A stretch of 64,000 nt of DNA from positions 186,001-250,000 of the forward strand of contig OW568866.1 of NCBI GenBank assembly GCA_938743325.2, in the 5' to 3' direction. Positions 1-8,203 of this stretch are shown here, in pieces; positions within the stretch are counted from its first letter, which is position 1; each line of letters begins with the position of its first letter. The position numbers and the translations under genes are program-made. Origin of the DNA: Pycnococcus provasolii (taxonomy: Eukaryota > Chlorophyta > Pseudoscourfieldiophyceae > Pseudoscourfieldiales > Pycnococcaceae). Below the pieces are notes generated by a model, which ran no database searches, was not told the origin of the DNA, and worked only from the letters and a program-made list of their open reading frames with translations.

Positions 1-1478
1 AATCCGAGTGCGGGCGCACTCGGATCTTTCACCGGGTACGGTGGGCGCATGTGATTTGAACCGACACCGACGATTAGCTTCGTTCGCAGCGTGCGCACGG
101 AAAAAGTCAATGCATTCTTCACCAATGGTTCGCAGGTGCCACCAGTCAGGCTATTCTGACACGAGGCAGAAGGCCACAGATACGTAGCGTACGATCCAAA
201 GCCATCGTCACGTACTGAAGCTTTGTGGATGGCATTGAAAGCGCGCCTGCCATGAAAGTCTGTTGCTTCAGACCCTATATCGTTCAAGTTGCGCCCGACC
301 AAGGCAGAGTTCGCGCCGTGTGCAATAAAGTCGCCCTGCTCATCAACGATGAATGCGTAGAAATAATCCTGCGTGATTTCTTTTCCAATGGTGTACCGCG
401 TGTACCTTGTCACGCCCTCAATCACACTGTTGATGCATCGTTCGTCTCTGCCGCAAGAGAAGAAGTCGGCCTTGATGCGGCTTGCAAGAAGTTTCACGTT
501 GGCTATGGTGCAAGGTAGAACAATCCTGCTATCACACGGCAGTACCTCGCCATCCTCAACGTCCAGAAAGTATGACATGGCAACGAGTCCCTCTGCCCGA
601 TTCCCAGTTGGATCGTCTCTTGGCAGCCTCGCACGAACCGCGTGAAACGCCTCGGGCAAGCTCTCAGGCGGAATAACTCTGATGTGAAATGTCGCATACA
701 GCATTATGCCGACGTCAAAACCAGGCAGGCTTGAACCAGGCCGTGCAGTCAAGCAGCTTGTCAGCTTGATGCTTCCATCACTCTGCCTGCTGCTGGAGCC
801 CGCAATGAAGTCTTGCACGGCATTACCGCAAAGAAGGAACGGGGAGGAGAACCACGCGCCGTCCTCGCCTGCCACTTCGAGTGCTGCGGCGATGTTCTCC
901 TGCATCGTCTTCGCCAACGTGGTGTTCACCTCACGCATGGCCGACAAGAGCGTGCCTTGCACATTATTGCTCTGTTCCAGTTGATGTTCGAAGTGTTCTT
1001 CCCAAGACTCGTTTTCATCGGCGTGCCCCGCATAGCTCGGCGACGTGCAAATGTTGCCCGAACTACTGCACAGCAGCGTGACAAATTCTCCCTTGGTAGT
1101 ATACTCCTGTTGAGATACGCCAGAATCAGCCGCTGCTAGACCCCGTCTCCGTGTCGACGCTCCGAACCACTGCTCGTTAAACTCACCCGCAAGCGGTTGG
1201 GTGTTTGCGCCAGTGACCGCCCGCGCGACTTTTTCCGTTAGGAACGAGGCGGCCACCCATGCGCATATTGAGTTGGTTGTGACAGCGCATGACCTTTCTT
1301 CCAACTTCTTCGGTGTCGCTAGCCCTGGCGCGACAACTCGTTCCGAGTTCGTGCATATGGACTGAGACGGATCCGCGGCCACAGGTTTGACAAGAACGTC
1401 AAGCAGGAGCAAAGTGAAACCAAGGCAACGAAACAAGTCTGAAGTTGAAGTTCGAATTCTTCTTCGTCCTCCTCCCAT
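1..1478 (-). CDS. Cache-domain secreted or receptor protein, N-terminal part (runs off the window)
   Basis: An open frame reads leftwards from an ATG at 1478-1476 to the window edge with no stop (about 492 codons seen). The first residues (MGGGRRRIRTSTSD) are basic and are followed by a hydrophobic stretch (LFRCLGFTLLLLDVLV), which looks like a signal peptide or signal anchor ending near residue 35. Around residues 365-425 the motif DYFYAFIVDEQGDFIAHG, then LVGRNLNDI and a G-x-G-S-Y-x-T-Y-x-W-P segment, match the sCache_2 family of extracellular small-molecule sensors. Many Cys residues fit an extracytosolic fold. Cache ectodomains usually sit in front of a membrane helix and a cyclase, kinase or channel, but that part lies outside the window. 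The Cache assignment is fairly firm; the receptor role is inferred. The gene is divergent from the one starting at 2769. Confidence 0.75.
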   Translation of the reverse strand, partial: MGGGRRRIRTSTSDLFRCLGFTLLLLDVLVKPVAADPSQSICTNSERVVAPGLATPKKLEERSCAVTTNSICAWVAASFLTEKVARAVTGANTQPLAGEFNEQWFGASTRRRGLAAADSGVSQQEYTTKGEFVTLLCSSSGNICTSPSYAGHADENESWEEHFEHQLEQSNNVQGTLLSAMREVNTTLAKTMQENIAAALEVAGEDGAWFSSPFLLCGNAVQDFIAGSSSRQSDGSIKLTSCLTARPGSSLPGFDVGIMLYATFHIRVIPPESLPEAFHAVRARLPRDDPTGNRAEGLVAMSYFLDVEDGEVLPCDSRIVLPCTIANVKLLASRIKADFFSCGRDERCINSVIEGVTRYTRYTIGKEITQDYFYAFIVDEQGDFIAHGANSALVGRNLNDIGSEATDFHGRRAFNAIHKASVRDDGFGSYATYLWPSASCQNSLTGGTCEPLVKNALTFSVRTLRTKLIVGVGSNHMRPPYPVKDPSAPALG

Positions 1479-1989
1479 AGAAATAGATGAACCTTCACGA
1501 GACAACCGAAGACGTGAAGCTAAGCAGCCAACCAACATGTGAAAACTGCTGTTAAGACACTTTTGCTTGTTGGAGCGAATGAAACGAGAACGAGCGAGGG
1601 AAACGATACGAGAAGTTCAGTTCAGTACGAGACGCCTAAAGGTTTAAGGGCTAAGGCCACCTTCACCTGACCCACGCGGCCAAGCCAGAGTGGCTGATAG
1701 TTGATTCTTTTTCTTATGGGTGGCTGATACCATTGGCTAAGGCCACCTTCCCCTGGCACGGCGGCCAGGGACAGAGCGACGGTGTTGACTCGGACTATGA
1801 CGGACTATGACGGAAAAAGGGACCTGAAAAAGGGGAGGTGGTGGCGTCTTGGCCAGCTGTAGATAAAGAAATATCTCAGGGACGGATCCCCGGAGCACTG
1901 AAAGAGGAGGGAAGGGAGGCACGTGCATGCCTTTGGCGAATCTGGATCAGCGATTGGGGTGCGGGTTAAGGCTAAGAACTAAGAACTAC

Positions 1990-2018
1990 TGATCAACGTT
2001 GATCAACGTTGATCAACG
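1990..2018. repeat. Helically phased 10-bp palindromic repeat
   Basis: The decamer gatcaacgtt occurs three times in a row (the last copy partial). It overlaps the palindromes TGATCA and AACGTT. The period equals one helical turn, so a bound factor would sit on one face of the DNA. It lies in a divergent promoter region. Confidence 0.5.
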
Positions 2019-2036
2019 CCCGTGATCTGCATACTC

Positions 2037-2192
2037 TTAGGGTTAAGGCTAGGGCTAGGGACTAGGGAGTGCGGGACGGGACCAAGAGAACAATGGCGAG
2101 AGGCTTCTCGAGAACAATGTGGACACGTCGATTTCGGTTTCTCTCCAGGCTGCCAGGCTGTCAGGCTCCCAGGAGGGTTCAGGGTTAGGGTT
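2037..2192. repeat. Degenerate telomere-type (TTAGGG) tracts
   Basis: Two short runs, at 2037-2067 (TTAGGG, AAGGCTAGGG variants) and 2172-2192 (GGGTTCAGGGTTAGGG), lie in the spacer between divergent genes. Confidence 0.55.
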
Positions 2193-2768
2193 CTTGATAA
2201 AGGCTTTAGGGGTTCCGGATTTCCCATGTACCAGTACCCACTACCCAGTATACCTCATCAGGTGTATTCCTCCCACGTACATACATATGCCGAGCAACCC
2301 GAGCCACTTCCCACTGCCCTAGCCAGGTGCCCTAACGTTATACCAATAATAGACTATGTGAAATCACGAAGTCTTCGCTCACGTCTTCGCTCACGTAGTC
2401 TTGGCTTGGACTTTACGATAACTTGCCTCTAGAAAACAACCCATGTTAGGCGTTCTCGCGTTCTCAGGAGCGATTGAGCGTGTTGTGTTGTTCCGTTTCC
2501 ACTTTCCAGGTCTCTCGTACCTGTCTCTCGTGCGAGCGACCGTCTAAAAGGTTAAGACAGACAGGCGACTCGGTCGGGTCAGGCAATAATTCGGGGGAAA
2601 GAACTGCAAGGTGGTCGACGACTCCAGTAAGACTGGACAGCCGACACAAACAGACGGCCTCCCGACATTTTTCCATCTCATCGAACATAACTATCTTAAC
2701 GTATCGTAGTTTCGTGAGCTTAGGCCGCGACAAGGCAACCTTAGGCCGCACAGTATTCACTTCAAGAC

Positions 2769-4154
2769 ATGGCCGACGCCGACGACGCGGCACCTGCACC
2801 AGCGGCATTAGCAGCGTCGGCGCCTCTCGCTGCAAACGCCACGGCCAGCCTTGACGACAACCAGCCGGCCGCAACTGTGTCGCAAGCACAGCAACCAAAA
2901 AGCATGCCGCCACTAAACGCACAACGGGAGGGCACCGCGCGACCTCGCTCCCCTCCCACGTGGGACTCGTCAGGGCCGAACCTTCAGCTCAGGCTACCTC
3001 ACAAAGAAGGCAGTACGCTGCGCACGCCAGTCTCCACGCCGGGCGCACGGCCAGGTTCATCGCAGTCACAGCGACAAAGTGGCTCCGCAAGAAAGCTGAG
3101 GTCGAGGCCGTCGTCGACACGGCCTGGATACGGGCCGTCGGGCGCGTACGTCACCTCAGCTATGATGTACGCAGGTGACCCTCTCGCGAGCAGGCAGCCG
3201 CGCAGCCTGTACGCAGAGCACAGGGCACGCTCGATGGGCAGGGAGAAAACGAGGAGAAAGGCGCCGACGTATGTGCCGCCGTGGGTGAACACCGCAAAGA
3301 GCAAAACCTTTCCAGCAAGGCCAGGAAGTGCGGACGAAAACTTCGCATATGGAGCGAACGTGCGCCCTCGCTCGTCGATGTCCATGAACGGTGAAAGGGT
3401 TGACCCGTACAGATGGCTCGCGTCACCTCATGGGGACATGAGAGCACCTAGCGCGGATGGACTCGTGCCGTGGCCTCGACGACCAAGCGAGTGGTTCTAC
3501 ACAACGTACAGCAGGCCGGCGACGCCCGTTTCACGGCCAGGGACGCCGTCAGCGTTTCGACAGCCTCGCAGCCACAGCTCGCTTGGCTTCACGTCGTCGT
3601 CGAGCCCGCAAGAAGACCATCCGCAGCGTGGGCAACTCACCTTGAGCGTGAGCGTCGTCGACGTTGGCGGGTCCAGGCGTTCGTCGTCCGTCATGAAGCG
3701 GGCAGATTCCGCAAGACCTTATGGAAAGGAGGAGCTGCGCGAGTGGCAGAGCCAGCCTCACATCGGCAAGTGGCTTGAGGAAGTTGACCAACGCAAAATT
3801 CAAGCAAGCTCGCGAAGGATCCATTCTGCGATGAAAGAGCTGAGGTGGATTGAGACTCGGCGTACAGCAATGCAGAAAAGTCTCGCCGCGGCGAAGAAAG
3901 CGGAGCAGGAAGAGAAGGCTGCGCAGGCACAGTACAAACGCCACCTCGTCGTTTCGTCGTTCCGAACGTGGAAGAAATCTTGGGAAACTAACAGGTACTG
4001 GCACATGCGGATAAGCCAGTCAACGACGAGGGCGGTTGAATTTGCGCGCACGCTCAATCAAAGGCGAGGCTGGAAGGTGTGGAAGAATTACATACAGGCG
4101 AAGTGGGCTGCGCGCATAAAGAAAGGTGCGGCGGCACCAAATAAAGCAGCTTAA
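2769..4154 (+). CDS. Disordered basic protein with C-terminal W-x-x-W motifs
   Basis: 461 residues. The first 300 are low complexity, rich in Pro, Ser and Arg (many SRPGTPS-like phrases), and probably disordered. From about residue 330 there is a helical, charged segment (WLEEVDQRK to KSLAAAKKAEQEEK) likely to form a coiled coil. It is followed by two Trp-rich phrases, FRTWKKSW and GWKVWKNYIQAKW. These resemble the W-x-x-W helices of Sfi1/centrin-binding proteins and some flagellar or basal-body proteins. That resemblance is suggestive only. The start at 2769 is the first ATG, and the alanine-rich MADADDAAPAP follows a typical initiator context. The gene is convergent with the uS15m gene, whose stop lies 67 bp away. 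Confidence 0.6.
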   Translation: MADADDAAPAPAALAASAPLAANATASLDDNQPAATVSQAQQPKSMPPLNAQREGTARPRSPPTWDSSGPNLQLRLPHKEGSTLRTPVSTPGARPGSSQSQRQSGSARKLRSRPSSTRPGYGPSGAYVTSAMMYAGDPLASRQPRSLYAEHRARSMGREKTRRKAPTYVPPWVNTAKSKTFPARPGSADENFAYGANVRPRSSMSMNGERVDPYRWLASPHGDMRAPSADGLVPWPRRPSEWFYTTYSRPATPVSRPGTPSAFRQPRSHSSLGFTSSSSPQEDHPQRGQLTLSVSVVDVGGSRRSSSVMKRADSARPYGKEELREWQSQPHIGKWLEEVDQRKIQASSRRIHSAMKELRWIETRRTAMQKSLAAAKKAEQEEKAAQAQYKRHLVVSSFRTWKKSWETNRYWHMRISQSTTRAVEFARTLNQRRGWKVWKNYIQAKWAARIKKGAAAPNKAA

Positions 4155-4221
4155 CCCATCCATCCATCCATTCATTCTTTTTTCTATCAAATGTAAAAAA
4201 AGGTTAAAAGGTTTTCCACTT

Positions 4222-4908
4222 TTACCTTTTCTTCTTACTTGGCTTGTTAAACTTTTTGTCAACATCTCTTCTTTGCTGCGCTACGATATTCGGCTTAACG
4301 ACGTCGCGAAGACCGAGCGCTGTGATGACGCGAGCGTACTCGTCCGGCTGGTCACGTCGGAGGTACTTCATCATCCTCTTGCGGTTATTCACCCTCGTCT
4401 GCATCATTCGCAGAGCGAGCTTGTCTTGCCGGTGATCCTTCATGTGCCCCGTCAGTTGTTGGATCGCCTTCGTCTGCATGGCGATTTGGTACCCCGCGGA
4501 GCCGCAGTCCGCGTCGTGGCGTTTAAACGGCTTGCAGAACTCCTCTCTCTCGAGCTTCATTTTCGCCCCACGTGGCAGGTGTGCGGTGCTGCTGACGAGG
4601 TCGACGAGCGCCACGCCTCTCGTGTCTGTCATCTCATCCTCATCCTCCGTTCCGTCGCGCTCTTCGGGAGCAGCGTCCTGCGCCGCCTTCGGTTCGTTCG
4701 GCGTGGTTGCCGATGACGCAAACCCGCGACCACCACCACCCCCATGTGCACCACCAGCGGAAGAGAACCAGCCTATGGAGGCAGGCGCCTGAAAGGAAGC
4801 AGGCGCCGCACCACCACCACCACCACCGTAAGCACAGGCACAGGCACACCCGGCACAGGCACGGGCAGGCAGAGCACCGCGACGCAAAAGCGCGCGGAGC
4901 GCCGACAT
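4222..4908 (-). CDS. Mitochondrial small-subunit ribosomal protein uS15m
   Basis: The C-terminal 100 residues (from about 118) are a standard uS15 domain: FKRHDADCGSAGYQIA, IQQLTGHMKDHRQDK, and the signature R-x-x-M-M-x-Y-L-R-R-D-x-P-x-x-Y near YLRRDQPDEYARVI. uS15 binds the small-subunit rRNA platform. I chose the start at 4908 (MSALRALLRRGALPARACAG) because it gives a basic, acid-free, Ala/Arg/Leu-rich presequence typical of mitochondrial import. The frame stays open to an upstream ATG at 5022, giving a Pro-rich lead I think is 5' UTR. Residues 20-90 are a poorly conserved Gly/Ala-rich linker. A plastid destination is possible, but the presequence looks mitochondrial. Confidence 0.88.
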   Translation of the reverse strand: MSALRALLRRGALPARACAGCACACAYGGGGGGAAPASFQAPASIGWFSSAGGAHGGGGGRGFASSATTPNEPKAAQDAAPEERDGTEDEDEMTDTRGVALVDLVSSTAHLPRGAKMKLEREEFCKPFKRHDADCGSAGYQIAMQTKAIQQLTGHMKDHRQDKLALRMMQTRVNNRKRMMKYLRRDQPDEYARVITALGLRDVVKPNIVAQQRRDVDKKFNKPSKKKR

Positions 4909-5268
4909 GGATGGACGAAGTGTGAAAATGGGGGAGGGGGAGGGGGAGGGGGGGACGGCGCCAAACCTCACCCATTTCCCCTGGCCGGGGGGATACCTCG
5001 TTGCATGGCTTCCGGGTGGCATGCATGAATGCGCTAGCTAGAGTAGCCACCGTACGACAGCTCAAGTGAGGTGATCAAGTGCGTGTTGTGCGTGTGATGG
5101 CGTGTGAAACAGCGTATCTCACCCACCCACTCACCGTATCTTGCTGTATGTTTGATGATGAAAGCTGTGAGGTTTGTAAATTCAAGTCGTACAGGCTACA
5201 CATTAAAATTCGAGGTACAGTATACACTGTGCTGTGACGTGCTCAGTAACGTGTCACGTTCTTGCTTG
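4909..5268. other. Intergenic region 5' of uS15m
   Basis: It holds a G-rich tract (gggggaggg repeats, 4929-4957) and AT-richer sequence towards 5268. I see no gene. It separates the start of uS15m from the 3' end of the next minus-strand gene. Confidence 0.5.
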
Positions 5269-6183
5269 TCATGATGTACCTCGAGGCCACGCGAGCACCT
5301 CTTCTCTCCCGTAGTACTTGTTGACGCCCGCATTCGACCCTAAGCTGTGCTTCCACATCCACGAGAAAATACAACACCCGCACGGAGCGCTCACGTTGCT
5401 GCCCGACTCGCTCGCAAAGTCGGAAAGGTAGTACTCGCTCGCCGGCGGGCCTTGCGGATACTTGTCCAGAACGCCCGCGCACATGAGCAGGTGACTTGCT
5501 AACTCCGCGCAGAAGAGGCTTTTCAAGCTGTTCGGGTCCGTGCCGTCGTTGCGGCACATGCCGAGGCAGTCGCATATGTCCACCGCGGCGTTGAATAGCT
5601 CCTCCTTGGACTCCTCGTAAGGGGTATCACGTAGGCGCGCGATCTCCTCAGTTAGTGCCGTCTTCTGGTGCGTGTCGAGCGGCTTGAGCAAGCGACGCAC
5701 CGCGACACGCTCGACACGCCATGGACGGCCAGGCCGATTGCCCCTCGCCGGAGTTTTGCTGACGTGCCCACCCTGCTTTGCGTGTGCTTCGTAGAAATCT
5801 ACGAACTTGAACATTTGCGGCCCAGAAGATGCACGCCACTCGTCGCTCGGCGTCACGCCAAAGTCGAGGCACCTTACGCAGAAGTCGTAGTGGCGGTATC
5901 CTGTTGAGTCGATCACATACCGCTCTCCAGACTTCGGCTCAACATAAATGAGTCCCACGTGGCCCCACGGACAGGCGGAGACTGCGAACGTCCCTGGTCG
6001 TGTCGCCTGCTCTGAGAAGCGGAAGAGCACGATGTCTCCCGTGTTCAGCGTGCGTATGTATTTGTCCGTGACGCCGAAGCCCTCGCGGTGGAAGGAGAGA
6101 GCGCGACCCGGTGCGACCGTGCACTCCCACGAGTTGACGACGCAGCGGTCGAGACATCGCAGGTAGCGCGACGTGCATGACAT
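5269..6183 (-). CDS. Permuted papain-fold (YiiX/YebB, NlpC/P60-like C92) hydrolase
   Basis: 304 residues. The N-terminal part carries GDIVLFR followed by PWGHVGLIY (His75), and the C-terminal part carries SLFCAELASHLL (Cys225). This His-first, Cys-later order, with a GD-x-V/I-x-x-x motif before the His, marks the circularly permuted NlpC/P60 (YiiX, Peptidase_C92) superfamily. Its members act as cysteine amidases, peptidases or lipid hydrolases. The spacing and the strand after the His (VIDSTG) fit. The substrate cannot be told. The protein is Cys-rich near both ends (CTSRYLRCLDRC; CGCCIF), but I see no clear signal peptide. The family is best known in bacteria, though eukaryotic copies exist. 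Confidence 0.72.
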   Translation of the reverse strand: MSCTSRYLRCLDRCVVNSWECTVAPGRALSFHREGFGVTDKYIRTLNTGDIVLFRFSEQATRPGTFAVSACPWGHVGLIYVEPKSGERYVIDSTGYRHYDFCVRCLDFGVTPSDEWRASSGPQMFKFVDFYEAHAKQGGHVSKTPARGNRPGRPWRVERVAVRRLLKPLDTHQKTALTEEIARLRDTPYEESKEELFNAAVDICDCLGMCRNDGTDPNSLKSLFCAELASHLLMCAGVLDKYPQGPPASEYYLSDFASESGSNVSAPCGCCIFSWMWKHSLGSNAGVNKYYGREEVLAWPRGTS

Positions 6184-6576
6184 TTGGTTAGTTCTTCTGG
6201 ATAACTTGGTACAGTGTAGCGGCCACGAGCGGTTAAGTTCCCTCGATTACACTATGATGTCCCACCCAAACTTACCGGGTACCGATGGGAAGCTCGGACA
6301 AATCTTTTTCTCGACGATTTCATCAAGCTCCTTGATGGAGCAATCAGGATCATAGTACTCCTTGACCACCTTAATTCATGGAGATAAAACACCGCACAGG
6401 AAAAGCCTGAAGTCCGTGCAAGGGTTGTTGGGTACTTCCTACCACCCCAAAACGTCCGCCAATAATTCTTTAACTGTGACTCCTGTGAGTCTGTGACAGA
6501 TGGACGTCTTTTTCTAAAAATCGAACAATCTCTAAATTTCTTAGTACTACATTACAGGAAAATTAACTCACCGTGA
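6184..6576. other. Intergenic region with coding-like minus-strand stretch
   Basis: Between about 6512 and 6245 the minus strand reads, in one frame with two interruptions, as protein-like text (phrases such as VTVKELLADVLGW and VVKEYYDPDCSIKELDE). I do not recognise it. Splice-donor-like GTGAGT (just 3' of the stop at 6577) and GTAAGT (near 6273), and a TTTTTAG acceptor-like site near 6514, lie around it. It may be a gene relic or a small intron-bearing gene. Confidence 0.3.
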
Positions 6577-7980
6577 TTAGAAGAACACGCGCTCCAGTAC
6601 CGGCGTATCCGCGGCGGGCAGAAGGGCATCCATAAGGGCGTCCCAGGGCAATCGGATGTGCAGCAACGAGCACCGCATCGACGGTGGCGGCTCGTCCTTG
6701 TTCGCAGGATCGGCGACGCGGTCAAGTTCTGAAGCACGTGCTTCGACGCTGACATCCGCACCGCCGCGTCCACCTGGGCCCTTCATCCGCACATGCGTGG
6801 CGGTGGGCGGTTCCGACGACGTCGTTGCCACCGCCGTCGAGCCATTAGTTGAGCTTTCAGGTGCTTGCCCGCGTTGGAAGGCACCGGCAAGACCGCGAAC
6901 GAGTGCCGCCGCGGGCTTTGCTATGATGCCAAGGGCGTCACCCGCGCCATTCCTGTTGCGAGCATTCATTCTCCTCTTGAGCAGGAGGGCATCAATAAGC
7001 TGCGAGCGACGCACGAACCCGCTGAAGAGCGTCGCCGGCTGCGTTGGGCGCTCGAGAACGAAGCCGGTCTCCACCGACGCAGACGACGACGTCTCGGCTG
7101 ATGCAGCTGGGAAGTTGCACCGAAGCACGACGCAGAAGCAGTCCGACGCGCCGTCCAATGTCATCGCTACAGCGCTCTCATCTCCGTCGGTCTCCTCCAC
7201 GGCGAACGCAAGGTTTGGAAAACAAGGCGCAAACGCCGTTCCATTCGCGCCCGAGTCGTTCAGCTGGGCGCTTGGCGCGGCGCCGCGCGTCAGTGCACCC
7301 CAGCTCCTGGAGATCCAGTTGCCCGCCCCGCCCACCAAACCTGGCGCTGGAAGCATGGAGTCGTCTGTCTCGCGCCCGCCGGCGAGGAAAGACGCGTCGC
7401 CGAGCGCGGCGCGCGCGAACGGCGACGCGTAGCATGTGAGCGACACGCGCTGCGCTGGCTGCTTCTTGTTCGCATCAGACGACGAGACGGCGTGCAGCGC
7501 GTCGTGCGCCGCTACGGCGACAGTCAGTCGGTAGCGCGCGCACGCCGCGAGGTTAACGAACACGCTCCTCATCCAGTCAACTTCCGTGGCGCGTGCGAGC
7601 ACCGACTCCGGCAGCTGCACCGTCCACCTTCGAACCTCCAGCTGTACCAAGCTGCCAGCTGAGTTCTCTTCGTCGTCCTGGTCTGTGGGCACATAGTACA
7701 CCATGTCATCTCGTCCTGCAGCCGCGCTGAATCGCCTCCTATTTTCCTCGCCGAGGTGCACGGCGACGAAAGCTGCACGCCACGTCACCTGGTCCCAGAG
7801 CACGCACGTTTGCTGGGCCTGCTCCGCTGGTTGTGCTCCCCGAGCTTTCAGCTTGCGTTGGTCGATCCACTGGCTGCGCACGCAGGTGAGCGCGTGCGTT
7901 CTGGACGTGAAGTCTACGGCGGAAGGTGCTTCGGCGCCGCCCGCCTTGGCAACGCCGGACGTCAGCGACATTTCGCTCAT
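6577..7980 (-). CDS. Unrecognised conserved-looking protein
   Basis: 467 residues, no family recognised. Ordered-looking parts are residues 25-75 (THALTCVRSQWIDQRKLKARG; CVLWDQVTWRAAFVAVHL) and 105-190 (LEVRRWTVQLPESVLARATEVDWMRSVFVNLAACARYRLTVAV, in pieces), a beta-rich pattern with alternating hydrophobics that could be a C2-like or PTB-like sandwich. Residues 330-345 are basic (KRRMNARNRNGAG), followed by a Ser/Thr-rich linker and a short hydrophobic C-terminus (LPWDALMDALL). There is no signal peptide or membrane segment. The start is the first ATG (MSEMSLTSG). Codon use resembles its neighbours. Function unknown. Confidence 0.6.
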   Translation of the reverse strand: MSEMSLTSGVAKAGGAEAPSAVDFTSRTHALTCVRSQWIDQRKLKARGAQPAEQAQQTCVLWDQVTWRAAFVAVHLGEENRRRFSAAAGRDDMVYYVPTDQDDEENSAGSLVQLEVRRWTVQLPESVLARATEVDWMRSVFVNLAACARYRLTVAVAAHDALHAVSSSDANKKQPAQRVSLTCYASPFARAALGDASFLAGGRETDDSMLPAPGLVGGAGNWISRSWGALTRGAAPSAQLNDSGANGTAFAPCFPNLAFAVEETDGDESAVAMTLDGASDCFCVVLRCNFPAASAETSSSASVETGFVLERPTQPATLFSGFVRRSQLIDALLLKRRMNARNRNGAGDALGIIAKPAAALVRGLAGAFQRGQAPESSTNGSTAVATTSSEPPTATHVRMKGPGGRGGADVSVEARASELDRVADPANKDEPPPSMRCSLLHIRLPWDALMDALLPAADTPVLERVFF

Positions 7981-8203
7981 CTCCGAGCTCGTCGCAATGG
8001 TGGGTTTGACGAGGGACGCGTCGAGGAAATTTTGGGGGTTGGTTCTCCAGGAGGCAATGTTATTCGGGGTTTACCACACAGGCGCATTGACATTGACTAA
8101 GGCCAACGGCACCGACCTGCATGTTCCTGTGATTGAATATTTTTAATATTTTGATCAAGTTTGACCATAGAGGACTACTTAAGATTAATTGGTCGACTTT
8201 CAT

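Larger units (their letters stand above)
1479..2768. other. Divergent intergenic region, 1.3 kb
   Basis: No convincing gene. It lies between the Cache gene (minus) and the gene at 2769 (plus), so it should hold both promoters. It contains a repeated phrase (taaggccacctt) at about 1652 and 1739, a 10-bp repeat at 1990-2018, degenerate telomere-type TTAGGG tracts at 2037-2067 and 2172-2192, and a short direct repeat (tcttcgctcacg) at about 2370-2395. Confidence 0.6.

Noticed and set aside
1-25. Perfect hairpin (tccgagtgc / gcactcgga) read as a terminator
   Set aside because: It lies inside the open Cache frame and has no T-run; rho-type terminators do not apply to this eukaryotic context.
34-70. 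tRNA-like GTTCAAAT word near the left edge
   Set aside because: No matching D-arm or acceptor stem; it is within the Cache coding frame.
2464-2922. 152-residue minus-strand frame
   Set aside because: Overlaps the start of the plus-strand gene at 2769 and the divergent leader; no coding character beyond chance.
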